A DNA stretch of 5,560 nt from Inquilinus sp. (GTDB taxonomy: Bacteria > Pseudomonadota > Alphaproteobacteria > DSM-16000 > Inquilinaceae), in contig JABDIP010000096.1 of assembly GCA_013003675.1 (NCBI GenBank), positions 1 through 5,560 on the forward strand, read 5' to 3'. Positions 4,541 through 5,560 of this stretch are shown here, piece after piece. The notes beneath the pieces were generated by a model. That model saw nothing but the letters and a program-made list of their open reading frames with translations. It had not been told where the DNA came from and ran no database searches. The position numbers were made by a program, and so were the translations under genes. Each line of letters starts with the position of its first letter. The first letter of the stretch is position 1.

Positions 4541-5560
4541 TCCGTCCGCCACCGTCAGCGGCCCGGCGATCTCCTCGTAGGTCCGCCAACCGGCATCGGG
4601 GTCGGGGGCGGCGATCAGCGTCCGCACGGTGCCGTCGGTCCCGATGCCGTAGAGGCCGCCGCCGACGCTGCGGGCGACGAGGCCGGAGCCGCCGACGAAC
4701 AGCAGCCGGTCGCCGCCGGGGTGCCAGGCGAACCAGCGCACGACGTCGGCGACGCCGGCGTCGCAGGTGAGGCAGCGGGCCCCGACGCCGTCCGCGCGGG
4801 CGAGCCAGAGGCCAACCGGCAGGGGCCCGAAATCCGGTCCGCTGTCCCAGATGGCCTGTTCCAGGAACGCGATATATTGGCCGTCGGGCGACCAGCGGGG
4901 CCGCCAGGGGAAGGTGTGATCCGGCCCGACTCCCGGCGCCCCGCGGTCGGTCAATGCCACCGCCGGCCGGCCGTCGAGGGTGGCGACGAAGAGCCGGGAT
5001 TCGTCGGCGAACGCGACCGCGTCCCCGCGCGGCGACACCGCCGCCATCGTGTTGGGCACGCGGTTGGCGCCGTGCAGGTCCCAGTGTGTGGGCTTCTCGG
5101 TGAAGGGGTGGAGTTCCCGGGGGCCGCCGACCCCGCGGACCCAAAGAGCGCTCGGAGTCACGACGAATTCTCGTCCATCGGCGCCCGGCAGGATCTCCAC
5201 CGGTGCCGGTGCCACGGCATGCGGCAGGCCCTCGGCGGCGCCGAAGGCGCGACCGAACTCGGCCGCCGCGCCGCGGCGGGTGAACGCCCCAACCGCGACC
5301 CTGAGCATCGGCCGCCCGTCGCCGGCGGCGAAGGCGCGGTGGAGGTAGACCAGATAGCCCTTGTCCTTCAGCCACAGATAGGTGCGCAGGGCGTCCACCC
5401 GCTCGTCCAGCCGCACCGCGCCGACCTCGATCGAGTACAGGGCATTGCCGGACTCGGCCCAAGCGGGCACGGCTGCGGCCTGGGCGGCGACGGCCACGGC
5501 GACAGCGCACAGCAGCCGCGGCCACCAAAGAAGCGCATTCCTCCGGCCTCGGCTGCTGTG
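4454..5560 (-). CDS. Exported SPOR-domain plus TolB-like beta-propeller protein (copy B), 5' end probably beyond window
   Basis: Paralogue of the downstream gene. The only standard in-frame start in the window is GTG 5497 (347 residues), but it has no ribosome site and would cut the signal peptide in half. The frame stays open to the edge and encodes RGRRNALLWWPRLLCAVA upstream, a normal basic plus hydrophobic leader ending at AWA-E. The true start therefore probably lies just past 5560. Numbered from GTG 5497: a SPOR-like domain at 20-91 (LYSIEVGAVRL, KGYLVYLHRAF, MLRVAVGAFTRRG); a linker with FVVTPSALWVRG; then PD40/TolB-like blades, including AAVSPRGDAVAFADESRLFV, RWSPDGQYIAFLEQ with LWLARADG, and WHPGGDRLLFVGG with GGGLYGIGTDGTVRT, ending in YEEIAGPL and FRRVRWLD. 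The CxxC is C242/C245. A longer aromatic/proline segment after the linker distinguishes it from copy A. Periplasmic wall association is inferred; the function is unknown. Confidence 0.82.
   Translation of the reverse strand, partial: HSSRGRRNALLWWPRLLCAVAVAVAAQAAAVPAWAESGNALYSIEVGAVRLDERVDALRTYLWLKDKGYLVYLHRAFAAGDGRPMLRVAVGAFTRRGAAAEFGRAFGAAEGLPHAVAPAPVEILPGADGREFVVTPSALWVRGVGGPRELHPFTEKPTHWDLHGANRVPNTMAAVSPRGDAVAFADESRLFVATLDGRPAVALTDRGAPGVGPDHTFPWRPRWSPDGQYIAFLEQAIWDSGPDFGPLPVGLWLARADGVGARCLTCDAGVADVVRWFAWHPGGDRLLFVGGSGLVARSVGGGLYGIGTDGTVRTLIAAPDPDAGWRTYEEIAGPLTVADGHLQFRRVRWLDEAFETQSVTGDRLPVDR

Noticed and set aside
4461..5528. Minus-strand frame of 355 codons overlapping copy B
   Set aside because: It is an Arg-rich frameshifted reading of the SPOR-propeller gene, with no domain signal.

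Overview
The window reads as chromosomal DNA of a GC-rich alphaproteobacterium, most likely from the Rhodospirillales/Azospirillum neighbourhood. The partial glutamate synthase small subunit closely resembles my recollection of the Azospirillum-type GltD, and codons strongly prefer G or C in third position. There is no sign of a mobile element, phage, CRISPR array, tRNA or rRNA. The lineage is an inference from recalled family sequences, not from a database search.

Layout. (1) Positions 1-1155, minus strand: gltD, the NADPH-dependent glutamate synthase small subunit, with its C-terminus beyond the left edge. (2) Positions 1156-1473: a divergent control region of about 320 bp. It holds two back-to-back sigma70-type promoter candidates with the same -35 hexamer (TTGGCG) and the same 17-nt spacer, one for gltD and one for uppP. 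It also holds a near-perfect 23-bp palindrome just upstream of the uppP promoter and a bulged inverted repeat in the predicted gltD leader. (3) Positions 1474-2271, plus strand: uppP (bacA), undecaprenyl-diphosphate phosphatase, starting at GTG. (4) Positions 2353-3366, plus strand: an alpha/beta-hydrolase of the esterase D / enterochelin-esterase-like family with a recognisable Ser-Asp-His triad. (5) Positions 3363-4394 and 4454 to the right edge, minus strand: two tandem paralogous exported proteins. Each has a signal peptide, an N-terminal SPOR-like domain and a TolB/PD40-type beta-propeller. The esterase gene and the first of these converge so tightly that both use one CTAG for their stop codons.

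How the genes may work together. GltD supplies the electron-transfer half of GOGAT in ammonia assimilation and is probably functionally independent of the rest. UppP regenerates the lipid carrier for peptidoglycan synthesis. SPOR domains bind peptidoglycan, typically denuded glycan strands at the septum. uppP and the SPOR-propeller pair therefore share a cell-envelope theme, although they lie on opposite strands and any functional link is inference. The most distinctive content is the duplicated SPOR plus beta-propeller architecture, which I cannot assign to a named family. Next are the palindrome and promoter arrangement in front of uppP.
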